Shown here one piece after another: positions 50,066 to 58,831 of a DNA stretch of 64,000 nt; positions within the stretch are counted from its first letter, which is position 1; every line of letters begins with the position of its first letter. Origin of the DNA: Nocardia sp. NBC_01503 (lineage in GTDB: Bacteria > Actinomycetota > Actinomycetes > Mycobacteriales > Mycobacteriaceae); assembly GCF_036327755.1 (NCBI RefSeq), contig NZ_CP109596.1:4154001-4218000 (forward strand). Direction: 5' to 3'. The translations under genes and the position numbers were made by a program. The notes beneath the pieces were generated by a model. The model did not search any database and had not been told where the DNA came from. It saw nothing but the letters and a program-made list of their open reading frames with translations.

Positions 50066-51373
50066 TTGAGCACTGTCGCACAGGGCAGCCCATGGGTTGC
50101 GGTTCGGCCGGATGACGATGTCACGCGGCTGGCGGAGCGGGTTTCGCTGGCGCACAGATCGTTTCTCGAGGGTGTGGATCGGCTGCCCGTGATCCGGCCG
50201 GATGGTCGATCGGTGCGCTCGGTGGTGCTGGATTCGTGGCGGCGCAGCCGCAGCATCGGGGTCGATCCGGACGGCTTCGGCGGGGCCGTCGACCTCGAGG
50301 GCCTGGAACTACAGCGGTATCGGGCCGCGCATCCGACCGCCTCGATTCGGCCGGTGGTGCGCAAACTGCTGGTGGAGGATGCGGCCGATGCCGGACTACT
50401 GGTGGCCATCAGTGATGCGCGCGGGCGACTGCTGTGGGTGGAGGGCGATCCCAAGGTCAAGGATCGCGCGGTGGGGATGAATTTCGTGGAGGGGTCGGAT
50501 TGGAGTGAGGAGCGGGTGGGGACCAATGCGCCCGGAACGGCGCTGGCGCTGGATCACTCCGTACAGATATTCGGGGCCGAGCATTTCAGCCGGGCCGTGC
50601 ACGAGTTCAGCTGTACCGCCGCACCGGTGCATGATCCATTGAGCGGCAGGACGATCGGTGCCATCGATATCACCGGTGGACCGCGTGTCGCGGGGCCGGA
50701 GGTGCTGTCGCTGATCCGGGCGACGGTGCTGGCGGTGGAGTCGGAGCTACGACTGGGCCTGCTCGGTGCGCCTGCTCGGAACGATTCGCCGACAGCGCAT
50801 TTGCAGGTGCTGGGCCCGGGGCGACCGGTGCTGATCCGCGACGGTGAGCGAATTCGGCTGTCGCAGCGGCACGCCGAGATTCTGCTGCTGCTGGCCGATC
50901 ATCCGGAGGGCTTGAGCGCGGACCATCTGGCCATGCTGCTCGATGAATCCGAACTCGATCCGGTGACCGTCCGGGCGGAGTTGTCCCGTGTGCGAAAGCT
51001 GGTGGGTGCGAACGGTTTCGGCTCCCGGCCGTACCGGCTGCTGATGGCGGTGGAGACCGATGTCACCCGGGTGCGGCGCGCGCTCGCCCGGGGTGATGCC
51101 GCCGCAGCGCTGTGCGAGTACCCCGGGCCTATCCTGCCGCGCTCGCTCGCGCCGGGCATTGCCGAACTGCGCGCCGAACTACACGGTCGATTGCGTGCGG
51201 CCCTGCTCGCGGCGGGTGACCGTCGACTGCTCGCGCGCTGGACCAGTTCGGTGGACGGCCGCGACGATATCGCCGCCTGGACCGCGTATCTCGGTTCCCT
51301 GGATCGCAATTCGTCAATGTATGCCCAGGTGGAGGCGCAACTATCGCTACTCGATCGCAAGCTGGGCATCTGA
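50066..51373 (+). CDS. GAF domain-containing transcriptional regulator of the adjacent aldehyde dehydrogenase
   Basis: A 435-aa regulator of the AcoR-like actinobacterial group without a sigma-54 AAA domain. An N-terminal four-helix segment (LAERVSLAHRSFLEGVDRLP, VVLDSWRRSRSIGVDP) precedes a GAF domain (about 100-235) with VGMNFVEGSDWSEERVGTNA and CTAAPVHDPLSGRTIGAIDI. The C-terminal third has a winged-helix-like segment (QRHAEILLLLADHPEGLSAD). TTG 50066 has AAGGA 7 nt upstream; an upstream GTG (50043) is possible. Such regulators typically control the neighbouring acetaldehyde-type dehydrogenase. Confidence 0.82.
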   Translation: MSTVAQGSPWVAVRPDDDVTRLAERVSLAHRSFLEGVDRLPVIRPDGRSVRSVVLDSWRRSRSIGVDPDGFGGAVDLEGLELQRYRAAHPTASIRPVVRKLLVEDAADAGLLVAISDARGRLLWVEGDPKVKDRAVGMNFVEGSDWSEERVGTNAPGTALALDHSVQIFGAEHFSRAVHEFSCTAAPVHDPLSGRTIGAIDITGGPRVAGPEVLSLIRATVLAVESELRLGLLGAPARNDSPTAHLQVLGPGRPVLIRDGERIRLSQRHAEILLLLADHPEGLSADHLAMLLDESELDPVTVRAELSRVRKLVGANGFGSRPYRLLMAVETDVTRVRRALARGDAAAALCEYPGPILPRSLAPGIAELRAELHGRLRAALLAAGDRRLLARWTSSVDGRDDIAAWTAYLGSLDRNSSMYAQVEAQLSLLDRKLGI

Positions 51374-51381
51374 CCAACTTC

Positions 51382-51398
51382 TTGCAACGGCGCTGCAA
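51382..51398. promoter_or_regulatory. Direct repeat, candidate GAF-regulator operator
   Basis: TTGCAAC (51382-51388) and CTGCAAC (51392-51398) share TGCAAC in tandem with about one helical turn between starts. They lie about 70-80 nt before the aldehyde dehydrogenase start. Confidence 0.4.
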
Positions 51399-51464
51399 CA
51401 GTCGAGACCATAGTGTCCTGGATCACACCTGACCGAAACTTGTCAGCAGATCGAGGAGTATTCG

Positions 51465-52988
51465 ATGACTGTCTTCGCCCGCCCCGGCACCCCCGATGCG
51501 GCCATGTCCTTCCAGTCCCGCTACGACAACTGGATCGGCGGCGAATGGGTCGCACCCGTCAAGGGGCAGTACTTCGAGAACCCGACTCCCGTTACGGGAC
51601 AGACCTTCTGCGAGATCGCCCGCGGCACTGCCGAGGATATCGAGCTCGCCCTCGACGCCGCGCACGCCGCCGCACCCGCCTGGGGCAAGACCTCGGTCGC
51701 CGAACGCTCGGTGATTCTCAATAAGATCGCCGACCGGATCGAGGAGAACCTCCCCGCCATCGCCCTCGCCGAGACCTGGGACAACGGCAAGCCGATCCGC
51801 GAGACCATGGCCGCGGATATCCCGCTGGCCATCGATCACCTGCGCTACTTCGCGGGAGCGATTCGCGCACAGGAGGGTTCGCTGTCGGAGATCGACAGTA
51901 ATACCGTCGCCTACCACTTCCACGAACCGCTCGGCGTTGTCGGACAGATCATCCCGTGGAACTTCCCGATCCTGATGGCCATCTGGAAGCTCGCGCCCGC
52001 GCTCGCCGCCGGAAACGCGGTGGTGCTCAAGCCCGCCGAGCAGACCCCGGCCTCCATCCTGTACCTGATGAGCCTGATCAGCGATCTGCTGCCCGCCGGT
52101 GTGGTCAATATCGTCAACGGCTTCGGAGTCGAGGCGGGTAAACCGCTCGCCTCCAGCCCGCGCATCAAGAAGATCGCCTTCACCGGTGAGACCACCACCG
52201 GGCGGCTGATCATGCAGTACGCCTCGCAGAATCTGATCCCGGTCACGCTCGAACTGGGTGGTAAGAGCCCGAACATCTTCTTCTCGGATGTGCTGGCGGC
52301 CAATGACGATTTCCAGGACAGCGCCCTGGAAGGCTTCACCATGTTCGCGCTCAATCAGGGCGAGGTCTGCACCTGCCCGTCGCGGGCGATCATCCAGGCC
52401 GATATCTACGACGAGTTCCTCAGCGCCGCGGTGGTGCGCACCAAGGCGGTGCGGCAGGGTGATCCGCTGGACTCCGAGACCATGATCGGCGCGCAGGCCA
52501 GCAATGATCAGCTGGAGAAGATCCTGTCGTACATCGAGATCGGCAAGGGCGAGGGCGCGACCCTGCTCACCGGCGGCGAACGCGCCGACCTGGGTGGCGA
52601 TCTGGCCGGTGGCTACTACGTGCAGCCGACGATCTTCACGGGCAGCAACTCCATGCGGATCTTCCAGGAGGAGATCTTCGGCCCGGTCGTCTCGGTGACC
52701 TCGTTCGCGGATTACGGCGATGCCATCAAGATCGCCAATGACACGCTGTACGGGCTCGGCGCGGGCGTCTGGTCGCGCGATGGGTCGGTGGCGTACAAGG
52801 CCGGACGCGATATCCAGGCCGGGCGGGTGTGGACCAACACCTACCATCAGTACCCCGCTCACGCGGCCTTCGGCGGCTACAAGCAGTCCGGGATCGGCCG
52901 CGAGAACCATCGCATGATGCTGGACCACTACCAGCAGACCAAGAACCTGCTGGTCAGCTATGCGGGTAAGGCCCAGGGCTTCTTCTGA
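51465..52988 (+). CDS. Acetaldehyde-type NAD aldehyde dehydrogenase
   Basis: A 507-aa aldehyde dehydrogenase of the group found with GAF regulators and DUF779. It has QIIPWNFPILMAIWKLAPAL, FTGETTTGRLIMQYAS, LELGGKSPNIFF (Glu) and NQGEVCTCPSRAI (nucleophilic Cys followed by a second Cys two residues later). NTYHQYPAHAAFGGYKQSGI and GRENHRMMLDHY end the fold. The likely role is oxidation of acetaldehyde or other short aldehydes to acids during alcohol use. The DUF779 gene starts on its stop codon. Confidence 0.9.
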   Translation: MTVFARPGTPDAAMSFQSRYDNWIGGEWVAPVKGQYFENPTPVTGQTFCEIARGTAEDIELALDAAHAAAPAWGKTSVAERSVILNKIADRIEENLPAIALAETWDNGKPIRETMAADIPLAIDHLRYFAGAIRAQEGSLSEIDSNTVAYHFHEPLGVVGQIIPWNFPILMAIWKLAPALAAGNAVVLKPAEQTPASILYLMSLISDLLPAGVVNIVNGFGVEAGKPLASSPRIKKIAFTGETTTGRLIMQYASQNLIPVTLELGGKSPNIFFSDVLAANDDFQDSALEGFTMFALNQGEVCTCPSRAIIQADIYDEFLSAAVVRTKAVRQGDPLDSETMIGAQASNDQLEKILSYIEIGKGEGATLLTGGERADLGGDLAGGYYVQPTIFTGSNSMRIFQEEIFGPVVSVTSFADYGDAIKIANDTLYGLGAGVWSRDGSVAYKAGRDIQAGRVWTNTYHQYPAHAAFGGYKQSGIGRENHRMMLDHYQQTKNLLVSYAGKAQGFF

Positions 52989-53515
52989 TGCCCGCCCCCG
53001 GTCCCCGGCGGGTACGTGCGACCGCGGCGGCGATGGATCTGCTCCGTCGCCTCCGCGTCACGCACGGCCCACTCATGCTGCACCAGTCCGGTGGGTGCTG
53101 TGACGGCTCGGCTCCGATGTGTTATCCCGCAGGCGAATTCGTCATCGGCGACCGAGACGTCCTGCTCGGCCTCCTCGACCTGCGCCTGTCGACCGGCGAG
53201 CAGGCCATCACCGAGCCGCCATCGGAAGATGTTGCGGCGGTGTGGATCTCCGGCCCGCAGTTCTCCGCCTGGCAGCACACCCAACTGGTACTCGACGTAG
53301 TGCCCGGCCGCGGTTCGGGTTTCAGTCTCGAGGCCCCGGAAGGCTACCGATTCCTCAGCCGCGGAAGAGTTTTCGAACCGGCGGAACTAGATGCCCTGAA
53401 CACCGCCGAACTCATCACCGGCGAGACCTTCGAACGCGGAGCCCGTCCGGTCCCGTCCCCGGAACCACAGGTCGTCGCCGAAGCCGTCGACGCCTGCCCT
53501 GTCCCTGGGCGATAG
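52988..53515 (+). CDS. DUF779 family protein
   Basis: A 175-aa protein with the DUF779 signature MLHQSGGCCDGSAPMCYPAG (about 30-49), DRDVLLGLLDL and WISGPQFSAWQHTQLVLDVV. Conserved Cys and His residues in the signature suggest metal binding. It starts at the last base of the aldehyde dehydrogenase gene, which is the standard gene pair for this family; the role is taken to be accessory to that enzyme. An Ala/Pro/Glu-rich tail of about 45 residues is longer than usual. Confidence 0.85.
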   Translation: MPAPGPRRVRATAAAMDLLRRLRVTHGPLMLHQSGGCCDGSAPMCYPAGEFVIGDRDVLLGLLDLRLSTGEQAITEPPSEDVAAVWISGPQFSAWQHTQLVLDVVPGRGSGFSLEAPEGYRFLSRGRVFEPAELDALNTAELITGETFERGARPVPSPEPQVVAEAVDACPVPGR

Positions 53516-53572
53516 CCCTCGCACCCCGAATGCGAGTGAAGCTTTCGATCCCTGGGCGCGAGGAAGTCCCCC

Positions 53573-53660
53573 GTTATCCCGGCGCGTCTTCGGCCGGGAT
53601 CCACTGAACTCAGCTGGACGACAGCCGGGTGGATCCCGGCCGAAAGCATGCCGGGATGAC
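53573..53660. repeat. 88-bp nested palindromic repeat (REP/MITE-like)
   Basis: The outer arms GTTATCCCGGC (53573-53583) and GCCGGGATGAC (53650-53660) pair with one mismatch. The inner arms TTCGGCCGGGATCCAC (53589-53604) and GTGGATCCCGGCCGAA (53629-53644) pair perfectly, separated by 24 nt. The element fills most of the gap between two genes and looks like a dispersed repeat. Confidence 0.75.
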
Positions 53661-53766
53661 GAGCGAGATCATGCCGGGTTGGCGGACGGTGGCAGGCCAC
53701 CCGTCGACATGCGGCGCTGCATCGCAGGTGCGGGGTTGTCCGGAATGTCGTGCCAGACTGGGCGGC

Positions 53767-54987
53767 GTGAGCGAGCCAGTGAGTGACAGCGGACGGGATG
53801 ATGTCGCGCTTTCCGGTGCGGAGGACTCCGGGCGTTCCGATGCGAAGGAATCCACCGCGCAGTCCGAGCCGAAGGACGCGGGGCCTCCCGACCGGGGTGT
53901 GGTTATCGGGCGTGGGCTGATCTGGCTTGCGAAGTGGTCGCTGTGTTTGGTGGCCATCGCGGCGGGGGCCTGGGTACTCGATGTGGTGCTCGGGAAATTG
54001 TGGGTGGCGGTATTGCCGGTGTTGCTGGCGCTGGTGGTGTCGACGGTGCTGTGGCCGCCTACCCGATGGCTGACGGCGCGGGGGTTGCCGCCGGCCGTCG
54101 CGGCGTCGATCACCACGCTGGGTTTGCTCGCGTTGCTGGCGGGGGTGATCGCGGGGATTGTGCCGTCGGTGGTGAATCAGGCTCCGGAATTGTCGGATCG
54201 GGCCACCGAGGGCGTACATCGGGTACGGGATTGGTTGCACGGTCCGCCGCTGAATATCGGTGACGAGCAATTGAATTCGGCCGTGGACGCGATCGTCGGG
54301 AAGGTGCAGTCCAGCGCCGAGCGCATCGCATCCGGGGTCTTCGCCGGGGTGAGCTCGGCGACGTCGGCGATTGTCACGCTGTTCCTGGTGCTCATGCTGA
54401 CGTTCTTCTTCGTCAAGGACGGCCCGAAATTGCTGCCCTGGCTGCACTCCAAGGTCGGCAGCCGCGGTGGGCGGCATGTCGAGGAGGTGCTGAACCGGAT
54501 CTGGGTCACCCTCGGCGGATTCATTCGCACGCAGGCGCTGGTGAGTCTCATCGACGCGGTGCTGATCGGCGGCGGCCTGGTGATACTGCGGATTCCACTC
54601 GCGGCCGTGCTGACCGTACTGACCTTCCTGGGCGGTTTCATTCCGATTGTCGGCGCCTTCGTCGCCGGTGCGCTGGCCGTCCTGGTGGCGCTGGTGACCA
54701 AGGGTTTGACCAGCGCGCTCATCGTGCTGGCCATCATCGTGGTGGTGCAGCAGCTGGAAGGCAATGTGCTGCAACCGATTCTGCAGAGTCGCAGTATGCA
54801 GCTGCACGCCGTCGTGGTGCTGCTCGCCATCACTGTCGGCAGCTCCCTCTACGGCATTGTCGGCGCGTTCCTGTCGGTTCCCGTGGCGGCGGTGGGCGCG
54901 GTGGTGCTGCGTTATCTAAGCGAGCAGATCGACGCGAGCACCGCTCCGGCGGGAGGAGGATCGGATCTCGAGGTGGGCGTCGAATAG
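53767..54987 (+). CDS. AI-2E family transporter
   Basis: A 406-aa membrane protein of the AI-2 exporter (PerM/TqsA) family. After a polar N-terminal 55 residues come about eight helices, with LFLVLMLTFFFVKDGPKLLP, FLGGFIPIVGAFVAGALAVL and the C-terminal VVQQLEGNVLQPILQSRSMQ being family motifs. The GTG at 53767 starts the charged N-terminus; CAGACT lies 7 nt upstream, hinting at a leaderless mRNA. Substrate unknown. Its last 72 nt overlap the convergent LacI gene. Confidence 0.82.
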   Translation: MSEPVSDSGRDDVALSGAEDSGRSDAKESTAQSEPKDAGPPDRGVVIGRGLIWLAKWSLCLVAIAAGAWVLDVVLGKLWVAVLPVLLALVVSTVLWPPTRWLTARGLPPAVAASITTLGLLALLAGVIAGIVPSVVNQAPELSDRATEGVHRVRDWLHGPPLNIGDEQLNSAVDAIVGKVQSSAERIASGVFAGVSSATSAIVTLFLVLMLTFFFVKDGPKLLPWLHSKVGSRGGRHVEEVLNRIWVTLGGFIRTQALVSLIDAVLIGGGLVILRIPLAAVLTVLTFLGGFIPIVGAFVAGALAVLVALVTKGLTSALIVLAIIVVVQQLEGNVLQPILQSRSMQLHAVVVLLAITVGSSLYGIVGAFLSVPVAAVGAVVLRYLSEQIDASTAPAGGGSDLEVGVE

Positions 54988-55953
54988 CTTGCCCGGCAAG
55001 CCCTTTCGTCCCTCGATTATATCGATCAGCAATTCGATGGAGGCTTCGGAGGTCTCCCTCGGGAGGTAGCTGAGGGTGGAGAGCGGGGGATCGGTGTAGG
55101 CGGCCGCGGGATCCTCGGTGGTGCAGACCAGGAGCAGATCCTCCGGCACGCTGCGGCCTGCCCGGCGCACCGCGTCCAGCAGCAGCATGGGGCTCACCTC
55201 CGCGAGGGTGAAGATCGCGTCCGGGCGGTAGGCGATGGCCTCGTCGACGGGGACGCGGGTGCGGTCGGGGCCGGGCGTGCTGACCTTGGTGACCAGCGCA
55301 TCCAGATTGTGCTCGGCGCACCAATCCCGGTAGGCGCGTTCGGATTCGACGTTGTAGCTGGCGGTGGAATCCGCCGAGATGAGCACGATGCGTGCTGCGC
55401 CTTGGGATTTCAAATGGTCCAGCACGGTGCGGGTGGCCGCGCCGTAGTCGAAGTCGACCCAGCGGCCCAGTGGACTGGACTGGTCGGCCAGCGCACGGCG
55501 GTCACTGACCACCGGGACGCCCGCGGAGAGGAAATCGGCCACCATCGGATCGCCGTCGACGGGATCCACCACGCAGACGCCGTCAAGGGGCATATTCACC
55601 CAATAGTCTCCGGGCGAGGTGGTGGGCAGCAGCACCACGCCGTAGCCGTGTGTCAGGGCGGTGCGGGTACCGGCGGTGACCAGCTGCGAGAAGTACGCCA
55701 TATCGGTGTAGACCCACGGCGTCTCGACGTATTCGCGTGCGGCCAGCCCGAGCAATCGGGTATGTCCAGCGCGCAGTAGCCGGGCGGTCGCGTTCGGGCG
55801 ATAGCCCATCCGACGTGCGGTTTCGCGGACGTGGTCCCGGGTCGAATCGGGCAATCGCCCCGAACCATTGAGGGCGTCCGAGACGGTGGTCTTGGAAACC
55901 CCGGCGGCGCGGGCGACGTCCACCAGGCGGACGCGGGGATCGGGCCTGCTCAT
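54916..55953 (-). CDS. LacI family transcriptional regulator
   Basis: A 345-aa LacI/GalR regulator. The N-terminal HTH reads VRLVDVARAAGVSKTTVSDA, followed by the hinge helix GYRPNATARLLRAG. The C-terminal periplasmic-binding-like domain has HTRLLGLAAREY, VCVVDPVDGDPMVADFL and ARIVLISADSTASYN. ATG 55953 is used; an upstream in-frame start would add seven residues without family likeness. It is divergent from the ABC operon and should repress it through the palindromes at 56011-56049. Ligand not predicted. Confidence 0.88.
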   Translation of the reverse strand: MSRPDPRVRLVDVARAAGVSKTTVSDALNGSGRLPDSTRDHVRETARRMGYRPNATARLLRAGHTRLLGLAAREYVETPWVYTDMAYFSQLVTAGTRTALTHGYGVVLLPTTSPGDYWVNMPLDGVCVVDPVDGDPMVADFLSAGVPVVSDRRALADQSSPLGRWVDFDYGAATRTVLDHLKSQGAARIVLISADSTASYNVESERAYRDWCAEHNLDALVTKVSTPGPDRTRVPVDEAIAYRPDAIFTLAEVSPMLLLDAVRRAGRSVPEDLLLVCTTEDPAAAYTDPPLSTLSYLPRETSEASIELLIDIIEGRKGLPGKLFDAHLEIRSSSRRSGARVDLLA

Positions 55954-56010
55954 GCGCCGATCATGGCACGGCATATCTGTGTCGTGCTGTAAACCCTTTG
56001 TTTCCTTTGC

Positions 56011-56049
56011 AGAAACGTTTCTTCAAACCGCTTGTGCAGGAACGTTCCT
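56011..56049. promoter_or_regulatory. Pair of LacI-type operators
   Basis: AGAAACGTTTCT (56011-56022) and AGGAACGTTCCT (56038-56049) are perfect 12-bp palindromes with the central CG typical of LacI sites. Their centres are 27 bp apart. They lie between the regulator and the ABC operon. Confidence 0.8.
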
Positions 56050-56117
56050 TCATCTTGACTCCCCACCACCAGCAATGCAGATCGAATGATCTGGATCACA
56101 TCAGCAAGAGGTGTCAG

Positions 56118-57755
56118 ATGCGTCCCGTCCCCTCGACAAAAATCGCGAGTGCCGCCGTCATGGCGTTCGTCGCCTTCGCGGCCACCGCCTGTGGCGGTGC
56201 CACCACATCCGGCGGGGGCGGCGGCCTGCCCTTCCAGATCACCGCGGGCACACCCACCGCCAAGGGCCCGGTCGACTCCGCGACCTGGTCGCTCTACGCG
56301 GAACCGCAGTCGCTCGACTACGCGTACGCCTTCGACTACCCACCGAATACCGTGCTGGCCAACGTCTGCGAGCAGTTGAACCGCATCACCCCGGACCTGA
56401 AGGTCGAACCGGGCCTGGCGACCGCCGCGACCTCGCCGGATCCGCTGCGCTGGGTGTACACGATCCGCCCCGGCGTGAAATTCCACGACGGTTCCCCGCT
56501 CACCGCCGACGATGTGGTGGCGAGCCTGCGGCGGCATATGGACCCGGCGGTGGGGTCCTACTGGGTCGCGGCATTCCAGAATGTCGATTCGATCGAGAAG
56601 ACCGGCCCGATGGAGGTGACGGTCCATCTGCGCAAGCCCGATCAGCTGTTCAACCAGGAGATGGGCACCTCGGCGGGCACCATCGAGAGCGCCACGTTCC
56701 TGACCAAGGCGGGCGCGAACTACGGCACCCCGGACGGCGGCGTGAACTGCACCGGGCCGTACTCGGTGGCGAGCTGGCAGAAGGGCCAGTCGATCAACCT
56801 GAAGAAGTTCGACGGGTATTGGGATTCCGCGCTGGCCCCGAAAACCAGCACCGTGAAGATGGCCTTCATCCAGGATCCGGCCGCGCGGGTCAATGCCATG
56901 CTGTCGGGGGAGGTGGATGGCGGATATCTGCTGCCCTCAACGGGTTTCGACAAATTGAAGACCGCTCCCGGCGGCACCCTGTTCTTCGGTCCGAGTACCA
57001 CCGCGGTGAGCTTGATCCCCACGAATCTGCGGGGCACGCTCGGTGACGCGCGGATTCGCAAGGCCCTGTCGATGGCGCTGGACCGCTCGGGCATCATCTC
57101 GGCCGCGGTCGGTGGGTACGGCACTCCTGCCAAAGCCCCCACCGCGATCGGCGCCTGGGGTCTCGCGCCCGACGCGGCCAAGGATTACTTCGCCCAACTG
57201 CCGGACTACACCCGCGATGTAGCCGGTGCGAAGGCGCTGATCGAACAGGCCGGGGCCACCGGTAAGAAGGTGGTGGTGGCGACCAGCACCATGTCGCCCG
57301 AACTCGGCGTCATCGCCAATGCCGTCCAGTCGGCGGGTCACGATATCGGCCTGGATGTGCAGTTACAGCCGGTCGCACCGGACGCGTACACCGCGCTGTT
57401 CGGTGACGCCTCCGCCCGCGCCGGAATCGATCTGGTGACGACCTTCTGGTACGACTCCACCCCGGACCCGCTCGAGCTGTACGGCATGTTGCAGACCGGG
57501 AACGCGCTCAATTACGGCGGCTACTCCAATCCGGATTACGACAGGTTGGTCGATCAGGCCGGGGCCACTGCCGATCCGGCCGCGCGCTGTGCGGTGACGG
57601 CCAAGTTGCAGCAGATCGCGGTGAACGATCTCGCATGGATTCCGCTGTACGAAGTGCCCAACAATATGTTCCTGAGCAAGAAGCTGACCGGCGCGACCAC
57701 CTCCATCGCGCAGTTGCAGTACCCGTGGGCCGCCCAATTGGGCTCGGCGTCATGA
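56118..57755 (+). CDS. ABC transporter substrate-binding lipoprotein (peptide/nickel type, SBP_bac_5)
   Basis: A 545-aa extracytoplasmic binding protein. The signal peptide MRPVPSTKIASAAVMAFVAF ends in lipobox ATAC (Cys 25). A Gly-rich linker follows. The mature protein has the SBP family 5 pattern WSLYAEPQSLDYAYAFDY, VYTIRPGVKFHDGSPLTADD and VNDLAWIPLYEVPN. It should deliver a peptide or similar amide to the permeases that follow. ATG 56118 has AGAGGTG upstream. It is the first gene of the LacI-controlled operon. Confidence 0.88.
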   Translation: MRPVPSTKIASAAVMAFVAFAATACGGATTSGGGGGLPFQITAGTPTAKGPVDSATWSLYAEPQSLDYAYAFDYPPNTVLANVCEQLNRITPDLKVEPGLATAATSPDPLRWVYTIRPGVKFHDGSPLTADDVVASLRRHMDPAVGSYWVAAFQNVDSIEKTGPMEVTVHLRKPDQLFNQEMGTSAGTIESATFLTKAGANYGTPDGGVNCTGPYSVASWQKGQSINLKKFDGYWDSALAPKTSTVKMAFIQDPAARVNAMLSGEVDGGYLLPSTGFDKLKTAPGGTLFFGPSTTAVSLIPTNLRGTLGDARIRKALSMALDRSGIISAAVGGYGTPAKAPTAIGAWGLAPDAAKDYFAQLPDYTRDVAGAKALIEQAGATGKKVVVATSTMSPELGVIANAVQSAGHDIGLDVQLQPVAPDAYTALFGDASARAGIDLVTTFWYDSTPDPLELYGMLQTGNALNYGGYSNPDYDRLVDQAGATADPAARCAVTAKLQQIAVNDLAWIPLYEVPNNMFLSKKLTGATTSIAQLQYPWAAQLGSAS

Positions 57756-58831
57756 GCGACGGCAGCGCCGCGCGGTCCACCGATGTGGTGGACCCGCCCG
57801 GCGGGCCGGCCGCACCGCACGATCTAATCGTGAAGCGGCCCAAGGGTTTTGCGAGCCGGATCAATGGGTCCGGTCGGTTGGGCGGCTTCGTGCGGCGGCT
57901 CGCCGGTTTGCTGTCGACGCTTGTCGCGGCCTCCTTCGCGGTATTCGCCTCCCTCTATCTGGCTCCCGGCGATCCGGTGACGTTTCTGATGCACGGTCAT
58001 CCGGCCACCCCCGAGGCGGTGGCCGCGATCCGGCAGCAGTACCACCTCGACGATCCGTTCGTGGTGCGCTATTTCGATTGGATCGGCGGGGTGCTCCACG
58101 GCGATTTCGGCCGATCGGTGCAGTTCCGGCAGGACGTGAGTGATCTGCTGACTTCGCGACTGGCCACCACCGCCTGGCTGATCGCGTACTCGACCCTGCT
58201 GATCGTGCTGGTGGGCCTGGTCTTCGGCGCATTGGCCGCACTGCGGCCCGGCATCGTCGATCGGGCCGTCATGACCGTTACCGCGATCGCCACCGCCACA
58301 CCGGCTTTCGTGGCCGCGGTGGTGCTGGTGTCGGTGTTCTCGGTTCAGCTCGGCTGGCTGCCCGCCTTCGGTGACGGCAGTGGGGCCGGGTTGGGCGGGC
58401 GGATCAGTCATCTCACCCTGCCCGCCGTCGCCTTGGCGTTCACCTTCGTCGGTCTGCTGGCCCGGGTGACGCGGGCGTCGATGCTGGCGGAGCTGGGGCG
58501 TGAGCATGTGGAGGTGTCGCGGTCCCGGGGCGTGCCGGAGGCGAGCGTCATCCGAAAGCATGTGCTGCGCAATGCTCTTGGGCCCATCACCACGGTCACC
58601 GGCACGGTGGTGGCCGGGCTGCTGGTGAGCACCTCGATCGTGGAGACCGCGTTCGGTGTCTCCGGAATCGGTCAGCTGCTGGTGAGTTCGGTCGCGGTGA
58701 AGGACTTCCCGGTGGTGCAGGCGGTGTGCCTGCTGGTGGTGGCGGCCTTCGTGATCGTCAATCTGCTGGTGGATGTGCTGCTGCCGCTCATAGATCCGCG
58801 CCTGGCGCGCGTGAAAGTCGGTGCGGCATGA
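57752..58831 (+). CDS. ABC transporter permease (DppB/OppB type)
   Basis: A 359-aa permease with about six helices. The N-terminal polar 45 residues are unusual. The core has the family start LAPGDPVTFLMHGHPATPEA, QQYHLDDPFVVRYFDW and the EAA loop EVSRSRGVPEASVIRKHVLR. It overlaps the binding-protein stop by 4 nt (ATGA). It pairs with the next permease to form the membrane channel of a peptide-type importer. Confidence 0.85.
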   Translation: MSDGSAARSTDVVDPPGGPAAPHDLIVKRPKGFASRINGSGRLGGFVRRLAGLLSTLVAASFAVFASLYLAPGDPVTFLMHGHPATPEAVAAIRQQYHLDDPFVVRYFDWIGGVLHGDFGRSVQFRQDVSDLLTSRLATTAWLIAYSTLLIVLVGLVFGALAALRPGIVDRAVMTVTAIATATPAFVAAVVLVSVFSVQLGWLPAFGDGSGAGLGGRISHLTLPAVALAFTFVGLLARVTRASMLAELGREHVEVSRSRGVPEASVIRKHVLRNALGPITTVTGTVVAGLLVSTSIVETAFGVSGIGQLLVSSVAVKDFPVVQAVCLLVVAAFVIVNLLVDVLLPLIDPRLARVKVGAA

